Made by a program: the position numbers and the translations under genes
Shown here: positions 1-9,118 of the stretch, in pieces
Layout: every line of letters starts with the position of its first letter
How positions within the stretch are numbered: the stretch's first letter is position 1
Source of the DNA: Hoskinsella mucinilytica
GTDB lineage: Bacteria > Bacillota_I > Bacilli_A > Erysipelotrichales > Erysipelotrichaceae
Length of the DNA stretch: 64,000 nt
NCBI RefSeq assembly: GCF_045223415.1
Contig: NZ_JBEQZJ010000022.1
Location: 1 to 64,000 of the forward strand
Direction: 5' to 3'
Notes under the pieces: model-generated
Told to the model about the DNA's origin: nothing
The model's database searches: none
The model's input: the letters and a program-made list of their open reading frames with translations, nothing else

Positions 1-32
1 AAAAAAAGCATATCTCATTTCAGAAATATGCT
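1..32 (-). terminator. Rho-independent terminator of the cellobiose PTS operon
   Basis: On the minus strand a 7-bp stem (arms at 26-32 and 7-13, AGCATAT/ATATGCT) is followed by a run of seven T. It lies directly after the stop codon of the GH1 gene, so it ends the IIB-IIC-IIA-GH1 transcript. Confidence 0.8.
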
Positions 33-41
33 CTATCACCT

Positions 42-1487
42 TTATTCTAAGTTTTTTCCATTGGTCGCAATAACATTTTTATACCAATAAAAGGAATCTT
101 TTCTATAACGTTTGCATTCTTTTACATCATCATCACTACGATCTACGTAGATAAATCCATATCGTTTGGCAATACCATTGCTTGTGGATAATAGATCAAA
201 TGCAGACCATGGATTATAAGAAATCATTTGTACTCCGTTTTCAATCGCTGCCTTCATAGCCTTAATATGCTCTCGAATATATGCGATACGATAAGGATCA
301 TGAATACTACCATCCTTTTCCAATACATCATAAGCACCAAAGCCATTTTCACAAATCATCATCGGTTTATGATATCGATCGTTGATATCCTCTAACACAT
401 ATTGTAATCCCATAGGATCGATTGGCATAGAGAAATCAGTTGCACCGATAAATTCATTTTCACAGCCTTCAAATAAATCCGGCTGAATTTCATAGGTAAC
501 ATGTCCTCCCTTTCCAATCTTATTGTTTTGTTTAGAACGTCTTGCGGCACCCGGAGTAGCTGCCTTCACACAAGCACTCTGATAATAATTGATACCAAGG
601 AAATCAAAGCACTTTGCGCCTTGTTTCATGATTTCCATATCACCCTCTTGAATCTCAAACTCTAATCCTTGGCGTTTTAAATAAGCCATGATAGAGTCGG
701 TATAAATACCTTTGAAATATGCATCCATATAGAAATAATTTTTAAAGGCATTGGCATTTTTAGCGGCTAAAACATCCTTTGGATCACAAGTATGTGGATA
801 ATAAGGAGCCATATCCAACGCTGCCCCACATTGACCATCTTTTACGATTTCATGTACCGCAATCGCAGCTTTGGCATGTGCTAGATTCATATAATGATTG
901 GCTTGATAACGGAATTTCGGATTGAATTTATCCTCCATGGAAATCTTATTTTTGCGATCGATATAGTTTACTACAATACTTTGTTCATTGATGGTTAACC
1001 AATAGCGTACCTTATCTTTATATTCATTCAAAATAAAACGTGCATAATATTCAAAATCATCTATGATCTGACGATTTGCCCAACCGCCATATCGTTCAAC
1101 CAACGCCATAGGTAGATCATAATGCCACATCGTGACGATTGGTTCAATGTTATGTGCTTTTAATTCATCAATGAGATTATGATAAAATGCAACACCTTTT
1201 GGATTTGGCTCTCCTACACCATCCGGCAATACTCTTGACCAGTTGATAGAAAAGCGATAAGAAGTAAATCCCATTTCTGCCATCAAGGCAACATCTTCTT
1301 TATAGTGATGATAATGATCACTTGTCACACTTGCATCTGCATAGCCATACTCGTCATGTATTTCACGATTGATGACGTCTTGTTGATTATCCTTCTTTCC
1401 ATCCTCTGATGCAGCACCTTCACATTGATATGCGCTTGTTGCTGCGCCCCATAAAAACCCTTCCGGGAAACTAGTTACATATTCCAT
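42..1487 (-). CDS. GH1 6-phospho-beta-glucosidase
   Basis: Glycoside hydrolase family 1, 481 aa, the normal length for a cytoplasmic 6-phospho-beta-glucosidase that cleaves beta-glucosides after uptake and phosphorylation by a PTS. The N-terminal FLWGAATSAYQ signature, the acid/base Glu in TINEQ (about E168) and the nucleophile in CENGFGAYD (about E380) are all present. Near the C-terminus a Ser, Lys and Tyr spaced as in the phosphate-binding set of this subgroup (STSNGIAKRY) supports a 6-phospho substrate. GGAGG lies 9 nt upstream of the ATG. It is the last gene of the operon and overlaps the end of the IIA gene by 17 nt. The exact sugar (cellobiose, lichenan oligomers, aryl-glucoside) cannot be read from sequence. 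Confidence 0.93.
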   Translation of the reverse strand: MEYVTSFPEGFLWGAATSAYQCEGAASEDGKKDNQQDVINREIHDEYGYADASVTSDHYHHYKEDVALMAEMGFTSYRFSINWSRVLPDGVGEPNPKGVAFYHNLIDELKAHNIEPIVTMWHYDLPMALVERYGGWANRQIIDDFEYYARFILNEYKDKVRYWLTINEQSIVVNYIDRKNKISMEDKFNPKFRYQANHYMNLAHAKAAIAVHEIVKDGQCGAALDMAPYYPHTCDPKDVLAAKNANAFKNYFYMDAYFKGIYTDSIMAYLKRQGLEFEIQEGDMEIMKQGAKCFDFLGINYYQSACVKAATPGAARRSKQNNKIGKGGHVTYEIQPDLFEGCENEFIGATDFSMPIDPMGLQYVLEDINDRYHKPMMICENGFGAYDVLEKDGSIHDPYRIAYIREHIKAMKAAIENGVQMISYNPWSAFDLLSTSNGIAKRYGFIYVDRSDDDVKECKRYRKDSFYWYKNVIATNGKNLE

Positions 1488-1806
1488 TTATTTTTTCCTC
1501 CAATCTTCGATTCATTTTCATCATCTGTTCCATGACACTTACCTCAGAAGCGATTGTCATCAAGGTATCTTGTGCATGAATAAACAATAAACATATTTCA
1601 ATTTTATTGCCCCGAGCCTCATCTTGTATGACTTTTGTTTGCGCCAAATGCGCCTTTTTCACATACTCTTTTGCGGATAACAACAGCTCTTGTGCTTTTT
1701 CCTTATCTCCATCCAGTTCTGCCATCATTGCTTTCGTCGCAAGATTTCTCGCTTCTCCTGCATGTAAGATGATATCCATCGCTACATTAATTACTTTTTC
1801 GTCCAT
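1471..1806 (-). CDS. PTS lactose/cellobiose-family IIA component
   Basis: Small helical IIA protein of the lactose/cellobiose PTS family, 111 aa from the chosen start. It accepts phosphate from HPr and passes it to the IIB partner. The phosphorylatable His is about H77 in the family motif FIHAQDTLMT. The reading frame is open 10 codons further upstream, but GGGGGA sits 9 nt before the ATG at 1806, and family members begin with this MDEK-like sequence, so that start is preferred. It lies between the IIC gene (16-nt gap) and the GH1 gene (17-nt overlap). Confidence 0.92.
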   Translation of the reverse strand: MDEKVINVAMDIILHAGEARNLATKAMMAELDGDKEKAQELLLSAKEYVKKAHLAQTKVIQDEARGNKIEICLLFIHAQDTLMTIASEVSVMEQMMKMNRRLEEKINGICN

Positions 1807-1822
1807 GTGGTTTTGATCCCCC

Positions 1823-3139
1823 TTATGAAAGTACAACTGGTTCTGTTTTGTAACCTACTTCTTTTTGTTCCTTTTTTGCTTCCATACGAAGTCTTTTTTC
1901 TTCTTCTTGTGCTTCTTCTTCTAGCGTGACCTTTTCAAACGTTTTAAAGAATGGATAATAAATCAAAATATCCAATGCCAATACTACAGCCCACCATAAT
2001 ACACCCATCATATCTCCTGTAAACATCACAGTTGAAATAGGTGCAGGAATGGTCGCAACCATCGCAAGCTCAATGGTAGGAATTGCCAATAAACCAAGCT
2101 TCATAACGATCCATACAATGGTCGCATTTACAAAGGTACAAATATACATCGGTAACATCAATACTGGATTAAACACCATAGGTGCTCCATATAAAACCGG
2201 TTCATTGATATTGAATATAGATGGTCCGATACATACTTTCCCTAACGTTTTTAAACGTTTGCTTTTTGAAGTCAGTAACAATAAATTAAATGCAAGCGTA
2301 CATCCCATACCACCTAACACACATAATGCAATCCCATTACAAACCTCTGAAGTTGTTAGATTTGTCGCAACACCACCTGCCGCAACAATCGCAACATTAG
2401 CAGCCTGCGCAGGAATAAAGATTGCATTTCTCGGTCCTGACCATGTCCATCCGGAAATACCTAAAGAATAGAAGAAAACTGGTATGAAAATGACTAGTAA
2501 GAAGCCAGGATATGTTTGCGCAATCGCTTGTACCGGTTCAAAGATCAATAAAACGATAGGATATAAATCAACATCAAAATCGATGATCAAAATTTTCATC
2601 GTCAATATCGTAAGAAAGATCGGAATAATATTTTTGATCCATTCCTGTACAAACTCAGGAATCGTTTTATTATTCTTAAACAGCTTTAGTTTCGCAACCA
2701 TATGAAACACAAATGCAACATATAATCCAACACAAATAGAAACAACGATACCGGTTGGCCCAAATCGATTCCATGTAACAGAATAAACACCATCCACTAC
2801 GGTTCCTTTCATTGTTAGGATATACGCACAAATCCCTGTTAAACCACCTACAACTTGATACCCACGATGCTTTAAAGAACCCATCAATTGATATACCATC
2901 ATAAAAGATACTAACAACGCCAATAGATTGAAGGTATACATTGTTACACTACTCAAGTCAGGTAAGAAATTCGGAAAGTACGGCTGAATGACATTATAGA
3001 AGAAAATGACACAGCCGGTTAAGATAAATGGAAGACATTTGACGATACCTGCGGAAAACCCGGATACCCAAGGTCGGTTCGTAAACCTTTGTACTGCTGG
3101 CGTCAATGAATTTTGAAGCCAGTTCATAAATTTTTTCAT
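1823..3139 (-). CDS. PTS cellobiose-family IIC permease
   Basis: Integral membrane permease of the lactose/cellobiose PTS (IIC), 438 aa with about ten hydrophobic segments, starting MKKFMNWLQNSLTPAVQ as usual for the family. The conserved central stretch FNINEPVLYGAP, typical of cellobiose IIC proteins, is present. It moves the sugar across the membrane while IIB phosphorylates it. The C-terminal tail is charged and rich in Glu and Lys. GAGGAG precedes the ATG. The gene lies between IIB (31-nt gap) and IIA. Substrate assignment to cellobiose-like beta-glucosides rests on the family and on the GH1 neighbour. Confidence 0.92.
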   Translation of the reverse strand: MKKFMNWLQNSLTPAVQRFTNRPWVSGFSAGIVKCLPFILTGCVIFFYNVIQPYFPNFLPDLSSVTMYTFNLLALLVSFMMVYQLMGSLKHRGYQVVGGLTGICAYILTMKGTVVDGVYSVTWNRFGPTGIVVSICVGLYVAFVFHMVAKLKLFKNNKTIPEFVQEWIKNIIPIFLTILTMKILIIDFDVDLYPIVLLIFEPVQAIAQTYPGFLLVIFIPVFFYSLGISGWTWSGPRNAIFIPAQAANVAIVAAGGVATNLTTSEVCNGIALCVLGGMGCTLAFNLLLLTSKSKRLKTLGKVCIGPSIFNINEPVLYGAPMVFNPVLMLPMYICTFVNATIVWIVMKLGLLAIPTIELAMVATIPAPISTVMFTGDMMGVLWWAVVLALDILIYYPFFKTFEKVTLEEEAQEEEKRLRMEAKKEQKEVGYKTEPVVLS

Positions 3140-3170
3140 AAATTTTCACTCCTCTTATTTTTTCATTATG

Positions 3171-3485
3171 TTATTTACCCAATTGTTTTAATGCAAACTC
3201 TACAAGCCCTTCCCCATCAAGAGCGCCATAGATACTTTGTGGTATGACTGCGACAGGAATGTCATATGGCTCAGCGATTTCTTCAAATTCATCAAGATGA
3301 CATTCATAATGAGGACCTAATAGTAACAGCTCATATTCTTCAATCACATCTTCAACAACGCTTTGACTTTTCGCATCAATGTTCATATCTGCTGCCTTCT
3401 GGTCTGCTGCCTTTTGTGCCCGTTGTGCTAGAAAACCAGAACTCATCCCTGCGCCACAGCATAATAAGATATTATATTTTGGCAT
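3171..3485 (-). CDS. PTS cellobiose-family IIB component
   Basis: First gene of the operon, 104 aa, the usual length for a cellobiose-type IIB protein. The phosphorylated Cys is in the N-terminal P-loop LLCCGAGMSSG (about C10, four residues before the conserved Met). It carries phosphate from IIA to the incoming sugar. AAAGGAGG lies just upstream of the ATG. It is transcribed divergently from the LicR-like regulator gene; the weak -35 in front of it is what one expects of an activator-dependent promoter. Confidence 0.93.
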   Translation of the reverse strand: MPKYNILLCCGAGMSSGFLAQRAQKAADQKAADMNIDAKSQSVVEDVIEEYELLLLGPHYECHLDEFEEIAEPYDIPVAVIPQSIYGALDGEGLVEFALKQLGK

Positions 3486-3666
3486 ATCGTCTGCCTCCTT
3501 TCCGATTACAGCTACATTATGCCGGAGAAATTATGATAAAAATAGTTCTGTGATTTCATAGTACCACGAATTTCCAAGTCTTTTTTTCATTAGACTGTGT
3601 TAGTATAATAGAGATGAAAAAACATAAGAATTATGTAGTTTATATTATAATAGGAGGTCACTAGGA
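3486..3666. promoter_or_regulatory. Divergent control region: IIB operon (-) and LicR-type gene (+)
   Basis: A 181-nt gap between divergent genes. On the + strand TATAAT at 3604-3609 is a clear -10, but its -35 is T-rich and weak; AGGAGG at 3652-3657 serves the start at 3667. On the minus strand a CATAAT -10 candidate near 3520 has only TATTTT at the -35 position. The weak -35 elements fit control by the PRD activator encoded next to it. No clear operator repeat was found. Confidence 0.5.
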
Positions 3667-5559
3667 ATGGTAACAAAAAGAGATATCATTAAGTATCTAA
3701 ACAATACCAATGGAGAACTTATCACATCAAAACAGATTGCATCCCATTTCAGTGTCACTCAAAGAACCATTCAAAATTATCTCAAGGAGATCAAAGAAGA
3801 ATTTCAAGATTGTTTGGAAACAGGACAAAAAGGGATCAAAGTGGTAAAACAAATGGAAATAAAGGAAGATCACACGATTCCTTTGACTTTTGAAGAAAGA
3901 AAATCTTATATACTAAGAAAGCTTTTGGTTTCCCAACAGGCGATTGCCATAGAACAACTAGCTCAGGATTTATGTATATCTGAAATCACATTACAAAATG
4001 AAATCAAAAAAATCCGTAGAACACTTGAAACGTATGGTCTTTCTATGAAAACAAAAAATGATCATATCTTTATTGTTGGCTCCATTAAGGATAAAAAAGC
4101 ACTTATGATCAAACTAATTTATGGCGAAGCAGAAAATTCCTTGGTCAGTTTATCTACCTTAAACGATATCTTTCAAAATTATGACGCAGAAAAAATCAGA
4201 GATATCCTTCTACAAAAGCTGAATGCTGTCCATTTCTTTATGGATGAATATTCATTGATCAATTTGTTATTACATATTTTAATTGCTATGGATCAATCAC
4301 AATCCCTACAAACCCTTCATCATGAAGATATGAGTCAAGAATTCATTGATCTAAACCATCATTTTGTGTCTATCATCGATGGTGTATGCGAAAGTTTAGA
4401 AGCCTTATACCATGTCAAATTTACTTCCAGCAATCGCTATCAATTTACATTATTGTTAATGACTCGAGCCATCAGAAATAAAGAAATCGAAGGTATCGAT
4501 CGTACAAAACTTTCTGTCAGTGATGAAATATTATCACTTGTACATTACATTATTGATGAAATCTATCGTATCTATGATATTGATTTAAACACGAATGAAT
4601 TTATCATTGCTTTTTCCCTTCATATTAAAAATATGCTCATTCGTTTAAAAGAACAAATTTCTCTTCATAACCCTTTACTGTTCAATATCAAATCCACTTC
4701 CCCTTTTATCTATGACATTGCTGTACATATTTCCAATATCATTCACAAAATGCAACATGTAGAAGTGTATGATGATGAAATAGCCTATATCGCATTACAC
4801 ATCGGTGCCAGAATAGAGGAAATCAATAGCACCAGAGATAAATTAAAAGCGGTTCTTGTATGTCCACAATATTATTCCTATGCCAATCAACAGTTCAAAA
4901 AAATAGAAACCTACTTCCATGATGATATGTTGTTATCCTCAATCGTGACAAATCCTGTAGATTTCAATACATCAAAATGCGATATCATATTATCTACGAT
5001 TCCTTTGTCTTGTACCCATAATACAGTCTTTATCTCTAATTTCTTCAACGAAACAGATAAAGAGCGTATCACTACTATGATCAAACACATTAAGCGATCA
5101 AAAGCAAAGGATAAAACCATTGATTTATTGAAAAAGCTCATTGATAAACGATTGTTTACGATAGATGCGAACTTTTCCGATAAAGAAGATGCTATTCGCT
5201 CCATGGCCGATCGCCTAATCGCAAAAGGCTTTGTCGGTGAAGAATTTATAGAAAAGGTATTTGATCGTGAAAATATATCTTCTACCAACTTTGGAATGCT
5301 CGCAGTTCCGCATCCCATTGATTATTATGCGAAAAAGACTGTAATAGAAATTGCTATTTTAAAACGCCCTGTTTCTTGGGGTACCTCCTCAGTAAAAATT
5401 ATTTTTATGTTTTGTATCAATCAGCGTGACTTCTCAAGCTTTTCCGATGTATTCTCCTTTCTTGCAGGAACCTGTAGTGATGATTCTAACTTAGAATGCC
5501 TTGTTGCCTCTAAATCCTATGAAGCGTTTATGAAAAACATCATCGATCTATATCAATGA
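3667..5559 (+). CDS. PRD-containing transcriptional activator, LicR/MtlR type
   Basis: 630-aa PTS-controlled activator. Visible layout: an N-terminal HTH (TSKQIASHFSVTQRTIQNYL), a second HTH around residues 85-135, two PTS regulation domains (about 185-390) with conserved His residues (for example in LLLHILIAM and IALHIGARI), a divergent IIB-like segment starting near VLVCPQYYS, and a C-terminal mannitol/fructose-type IIA domain with its His in LAVPHPIDYY. Such proteins sense PTS flux through phosphorylation of these residues and activate a neighbouring PTS operon. Its divergent position next to the cellobiose operon makes that operon the likely target. AGGAGG lies 9 nt before the ATG. Confidence 0.9.
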   Translation: MVTKRDIIKYLNNTNGELITSKQIASHFSVTQRTIQNYLKEIKEEFQDCLETGQKGIKVVKQMEIKEDHTIPLTFEERKSYILRKLLVSQQAIAIEQLAQDLCISEITLQNEIKKIRRTLETYGLSMKTKNDHIFIVGSIKDKKALMIKLIYGEAENSLVSLSTLNDIFQNYDAEKIRDILLQKLNAVHFFMDEYSLINLLLHILIAMDQSQSLQTLHHEDMSQEFIDLNHHFVSIIDGVCESLEALYHVKFTSSNRYQFTLLLMTRAIRNKEIEGIDRTKLSVSDEILSLVHYIIDEIYRIYDIDLNTNEFIIAFSLHIKNMLIRLKEQISLHNPLLFNIKSTSPFIYDIAVHISNIIHKMQHVEVYDDEIAYIALHIGARIEEINSTRDKLKAVLVCPQYYSYANQQFKKIETYFHDDMLLSSIVTNPVDFNTSKCDIILSTIPLSCTHNTVFISNFFNETDKERITTMIKHIKRSKAKDKTIDLLKKLIDKRLFTIDANFSDKEDAIRSMADRLIAKGFVGEEFIEKVFDRENISSTNFGMLAVPHPIDYYAKKTVIEIAILKRPVSWGTSSVKIIFMFCINQRDFSSFSDVFSFLAGTCSDDSNLECLVASKSYEAFMKNIIDLYQ

Positions 5560-5567
5560 TGTTTTTT
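5533..5567 (+). terminator. Terminator overlapping the end of the LicR-type gene
   Basis: Arms AAAAACATCAT (5533-5543) and ATGATGTTTTT (from 5556) pair across a 12-nt loop and end in six T. The hairpin includes the stop codon of the regulator gene. Confidence 0.65.
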
Positions 5568-5598
5568 GATATGTTACTAAAATCGTATCAAAGTTATA

Positions 5599-6840
5599 TC
5601 AATCAGCTTCTTTCAATGCCTCGATCATACCGGAAGGATTGATTATTTTGGACAATGTATACTCTTTACCATCAAATTGAACCGTTGATTGATATCCTGT
5701 ATCCATTGCAAGATTTAAAAATTCCTTTCCACTTAATTCAGGATCTGCCTGTAAACATAAAGCATACATTCCTGTAAGCCAAGGATATATCCTTCCTGAA
5801 CCACCATTCGCTGAGAAAACATAATCATGGTCTGATAAATATCCGGCATAAGTCACATGATTAGTTGGTATATTTAAGATCTTTTCACCTGATTGATCAA
5901 AAGGATGCATACGCATTCCTGTAGCGAACGTATAACTACGATAATCATCCAGATCTTTGCTCATATCTCTATCTAAATCATATAATGTGATACCATAGTC
6001 TTTTTCTAAATATGGTGTAATTACAAAGACGCCCTTTTCTTTTGCTTGTTGTATGGTTTCAATGATTTCTTGATAGTTTTCTGAATCTTCTGTAACCTGA
6101 TAACCAATAGAAATAACCTTGATTTTATCATTTTCATCTAAAACTTCATTATACTCTAATACTCTTTTTATTCCATCGATAAAAAAGGAATCATCTAAAT
6201 AAACTTTTCCATCTTTCATCTTCATAGTGGAAACGGAAATATAATATACTTTCGCATCTGGTGCTATACCATTGTCTTTCCCAACAGCTATACTAGTCAT
6301 TCCAACTCCATTCATAGAAGCGATGCCACTATGACTATCGATTAATTCATAAAGTTTCATATTATCTTTGATAGACTCATGAGTCAAAAGTAATGGTTGA
6401 TCGATGATCGCAATCGTTACACCTTTCCCTGTAATACCTTGTTCATGAAGCTTTTTTATACCTAATCCTGGATTCTTGCCCTTTTCCATAAGATCGATTG
6501 GATCAAATCCTTCTGGCAATTCTTTAGGAAAAACTGTATTGGAATCAAACATGGAATCAAATACATCGTTGTTGTTTGATAAATCAAATGAACTTATATC
6601 TTTATTCGTTAGATCCCATGAACTCCATGGCTTATCTTTTTTTGAGAATTTAGGAAGCTCTTTACATACTTCAATCGGCATTTCAGGACTCTTGGTTTCC
6701 TCTACCAACGCTCCTGTTTTGATTTTATCATTTTCTACCAACTTCGTTATGAGTCCTTCATCACCATTTTGCTTATTAGATACACATCCTACCAAACTAA
6801 AACAAACGGCTAATAATAAAAACTTTTTTATTCTTTTCAT
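5599..6840 (-). CDS. Subtilase-fold lipoprotein lacking the catalytic His
   Basis: 413-aa exported lipoprotein: signal peptide followed by lipobox LVGC (Cys19). Residues about 140-400 have the outline of a subtilisin-like (S8) domain. The Asp region is TIAIIDQPLL (D147) and the Ser region is ANGGSGRIYPWLTG (about S347, with a one-residue insertion against GTSMAAP). The segment that should hold the catalytic His (HGTHVAG in the family) reads NGVGMTSIAVG, so His is replaced by Asn177, while the following GIAPDAKVYYISV matches the family. The fold is probably kept but activity doubtful. The start at 6840 is chosen because AGGAGG is 7 nt upstream; an in-frame ATG at 6858 lies before that site. 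It stands alone on the minus strand. Confidence 0.75.
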   Translation of the reverse strand: MKRIKKFLLLAVCFSLVGCVSNKQNGDEGLITKLVENDKIKTGALVEETKSPEMPIEVCKELPKFSKKDKPWSSWDLTNKDISSFDLSNNNDVFDSMFDSNTVFPKELPEGFDPIDLMEKGKNPGLGIKKLHEQGITGKGVTIAIIDQPLLLTHESIKDNMKLYELIDSHSGIASMNGVGMTSIAVGKDNGIAPDAKVYYISVSTMKMKDGKVYLDDSFFIDGIKRVLEYNEVLDENDKIKVISIGYQVTEDSENYQEIIETIQQAKEKGVFVITPYLEKDYGITLYDLDRDMSKDLDDYRSYTFATGMRMHPFDQSGEKILNIPTNHVTYAGYLSDHDYVFSANGGSGRIYPWLTGMYALCLQADPELSGKEFLNLAMDTGYQSTVQFDGKEYTLSKIINPSGMIEALKEAD

Positions 6841-7000
6841 GACCCATCCTCCTCTCATGGTATCATTATAAAATCATTCTATGATTATATGATTTATATT
6901 TTACTTTGTTATAGATTTATCTATTTATAGTATGTAGCGTAAATCATGAAATGTCAACATAACCTATCACTTTTATATCATAATCTAATATAGAGATAAG

Positions 7001-7031
7001 AAAAGCACCGTTTTCATCAAAGAAACAGTGC
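7001..7031 (-). terminator. Terminator after the HAD phosphatase gene
   Basis: Minus-strand stem of 9 bp with one G-U pair (arms 7023-7031 and 7005-7013) followed by TTTT, just downstream of the stop codon at 7039. Confidence 0.75.
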
Positions 7032-7038
7032 CTATCGT

Positions 7039-7857
7039 TTATAATAAATATGTTGTTATAAATGTCGCAATTCCATCATGATCATTGTCATCCGTAATAT
7101 AATCCGCAACACTTTTTGTTAATTCACTACCATTTTCCATTACCACACCAATTCCGGCATTTTGTGTCATATCATGGTCATTATCGGCATCTCCAAAGGT
7201 ACATAAGTTTTCCATAGACCAACCATGCAATTCCATGATTTCTGTTAATCCTAATGTTTTAGAAACTCTGGGATCCATATATTCATATAACACGCTCGCA
7301 GTAATCAATCCCGCAGATTTATAATGTTCATTATGGAATGTTTTACTACGCTCTAATACAGTATCCATATAATCAGGTTCAAATACCAGCATCACCTTAG
7401 GTTTCGGTTCTTCAAGAAACTCGTCAAAATCAACGATACGATATGGAATACCATCTGCTTTCGATAACATCTTAATCAATGCATCTTCTTTCGGCGCAAA
7501 TAACAATCCTTGATATGGTATCGCAAAGTTTACCTCAAGATCCTCATAATGTTTTATGATATCTTTGATAAATCTTCCTTCTAATGGATAATTGGAACGA
7601 TCCACTTGAAGCGTTCCATCATAAACTTCTGATCCACCGCTTCCCACAATGGCATCTACCAATCCTTCGATTCCCCATTCCTTGAGTTGATCCTTAACAC
7701 TTGGTACATCTCTACCTGTACATAAACCAAATAAAATTCCTTTTTCTCTTAATTTTTTTATCGCTTCCACTGTATTATGTGAAACAACACCTTGATTGGT
7801 TAATAACGTACCATCTACATCGCACATAACTGCTTTGATTTCTTTACCATCCAACAC
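7039..7857 (-). CDS. Cof-type HAD family sugar-phosphatase-like hydrolase
   Basis: HAD superfamily hydrolase of the Cof/YidA kind, about 272 aa. Motif I is VMCDVDGTLL with the nucleophile Asp, and the C-terminal motif IV is TFGDADNDHDM; the cap is of the C2 type expected for the family. Such enzymes remove phosphate from sugar phosphates or related metabolites; the substrate is unknown. Start choice: the frame is open to 7953, but AGGAGG abuts the ATG at 7866 directly, while GTG at 7857 lies 9 nt after it and gives the usual short N-terminus. GTG is therefore preferred, with TTG at 7854 as an alternative. It appears monocistronic. Confidence 0.87.
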   Translation of the reverse strand: MLDGKEIKAVMCDVDGTLLTNQGVVSHNTVEAIKKLREKGILFGLCTGRDVPSVKDQLKEWGIEGLVDAIVGSGGSEVYDGTLQVDRSNYPLEGRFIKDIIKHYEDLEVNFAIPYQGLLFAPKEDALIKMLSKADGIPYRIVDFDEFLEEPKPKVMLVFEPDYMDTVLERSKTFHNEHYKSAGLITASVLYEYMDPRVSKTLGLTEIMELHGWSMENLCTFGDADNDHDMTQNAGIGVVMENGSELTKSVADYITDDNDHDGIATFITTYLL

Positions 7858-7983
7858 GTAAAACATCCTCCTTTTTCTTGCAGGGTAATCGTAACCTATT
7901 TCAAAAGAAGATACAATCATTCTATCATTCAAACCGATGAAACTTTCGTACAATCATACAAAAGAAAACCATCTTGGTTTGTA

Positions 7984-8736
7984 TTACTCGTTTTTGGGAC
8001 ATGTATACCGGTTTAAGCCAACCGTATGCTTACCATATTCAATAGCTTCAACCGGGCAGCGACAGATACAAGCCATACAATGTGTACAATCCTTTCCCCA
8101 TATTGGTTTACCATCCGCTAGTTTTATGTTGTGTAATGGACAAACACTTTCACATTGACCACAGCTCACACAATTCTCTTTTACATAAAACTTATCTGCC
8201 TTAACCAATAAAGCGTAAAATAAAGGATTGATCACCCGGCTTTGTATTTTGCTTTTGAGACTGATCGGTTGCATCGGTATGCTACTACCATGATCGATCC
8301 ACTCCGCAACTTTGGCTAGTTTTCTATCTGCCACTTCTATCATTTTTAGTGCTTCTTTTTTATCTGGTGCTGAATAAAGCGCAATATAATTTTCAGGCAT
8401 CATGATCTCTGCACAACCTTGGTAATCATATCCTAGATCAGTACATAAGCGCTGCAAGCTTGCTTGGGCATTTCCGATGGCACCACCGCATGTCATCACA
8501 AAATAAACTTTCTGATTTCCACTTAATGTAGTTTTACGTAACCATTGTTCAACAATGCGTGGTATCCGCCATGCATACGTTGGTACAACGATTACCCATG
8601 GCCTTTGAGAAGTTAGTTCTTGTGTATCTTGAGTGCGTATCTTGTGAAATAGATTGAAACAGTCATCATTTATTTTGTGAGCTATTTGATGTGCTGCATG
8701 CTCACTATTACCGGTTCCTGAAAAATATAAAATCAT
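7984..8736 (-). CDS. EFR1-family flavodoxin/ferredoxin protein
   Basis: 250-aa fusion of an N-terminal flavodoxin-like domain (FMN loop SGTGNSEHAAHQIA) and a C-terminal ferredoxin with two 4Fe-4S motifs (CVSCGQCESVCP and CTHCMACICRCP). This arrangement is that of the EFR1 family, a soluble electron carrier or oxidoreductase of anaerobic Firmicutes. Its partner is unknown, but it shares an operon with an ArsR regulator (4-nt overlap) and a nitroreductase/ferredoxin fusion, suggesting an inducible redox or detoxification unit. It is the last gene of the three. Confidence 0.88.
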   Translation of the reverse strand: MILYFSGTGNSEHAAHQIAHKINDDCFNLFHKIRTQDTQELTSQRPWVIVVPTYAWRIPRIVEQWLRKTTLSGNQKVYFVMTCGGAIGNAQASLQRLCTDLGYDYQGCAEIMMPENYIALYSAPDKKEALKMIEVADRKLAKVAEWIDHGSSIPMQPISLKSKIQSRVINPLFYALLVKADKFYVKENCVSCGQCESVCPLHNIKLADGKPIWGKDCTHCMACICRCPVEAIEYGKHTVGLNRYTCPKNE

Positions 8737-9107
8737 CTTTTATCATCCTTTCTCTTGTTATCACCAATGTGTAGAACACCCTCATAAATCAGTGTCATTA
8801 AATTTAAAAGACTTTTCCACTGCGTTTCATTCGCATTGATATAATAAAAATTCATCGTTCCTTCTTTACGCATATTGACGATACCGGCTTCTTTTAGGAT
8901 CTGTAAATGATGTGAAACCGAAGGTCTTGTTAAATGTGTTTTTTTCGCAATTTCACCAACTCGTATCCCATTTAAATCACTTTCCAAAAGCACTAGTATA
9001 ATCAATTGACGCACTTCATCACCGATTGCAGTAAATGCTTTTCGATGGTTTTTAAATCCTTCGGTAATCATGAAAAGACGAGTAGAACAATCTATTTTAT
9101 CTTGCAT
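8733..9107 (-). CDS. ArsR-family winged-helix regulator
   Basis: 124-aa winged-helix repressor of the ArsR family. The recognition helix region is THLTRPSVSHHLQILKEAGIV. No cysteine cluster typical of the classical metal sites is seen, so the signal may not be a metal. It sits between the nitroreductase (11-nt gap) and EFR1 genes (ATGA overlap), so it most likely regulates its own operon. Confidence 0.88.
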   Translation of the reverse strand: MQDKIDCSTRLFMITEGFKNHRKAFTAIGDEVRQLIILVLLESDLNGIRVGEIAKKTHLTRPSVSHHLQILKEAGIVNMRKEGTMNFYYINANETQWKSLLNLMTLIYEGVLHIGDNKRKDDKR

Positions 9108-9118
9108 AACATAGCCTC

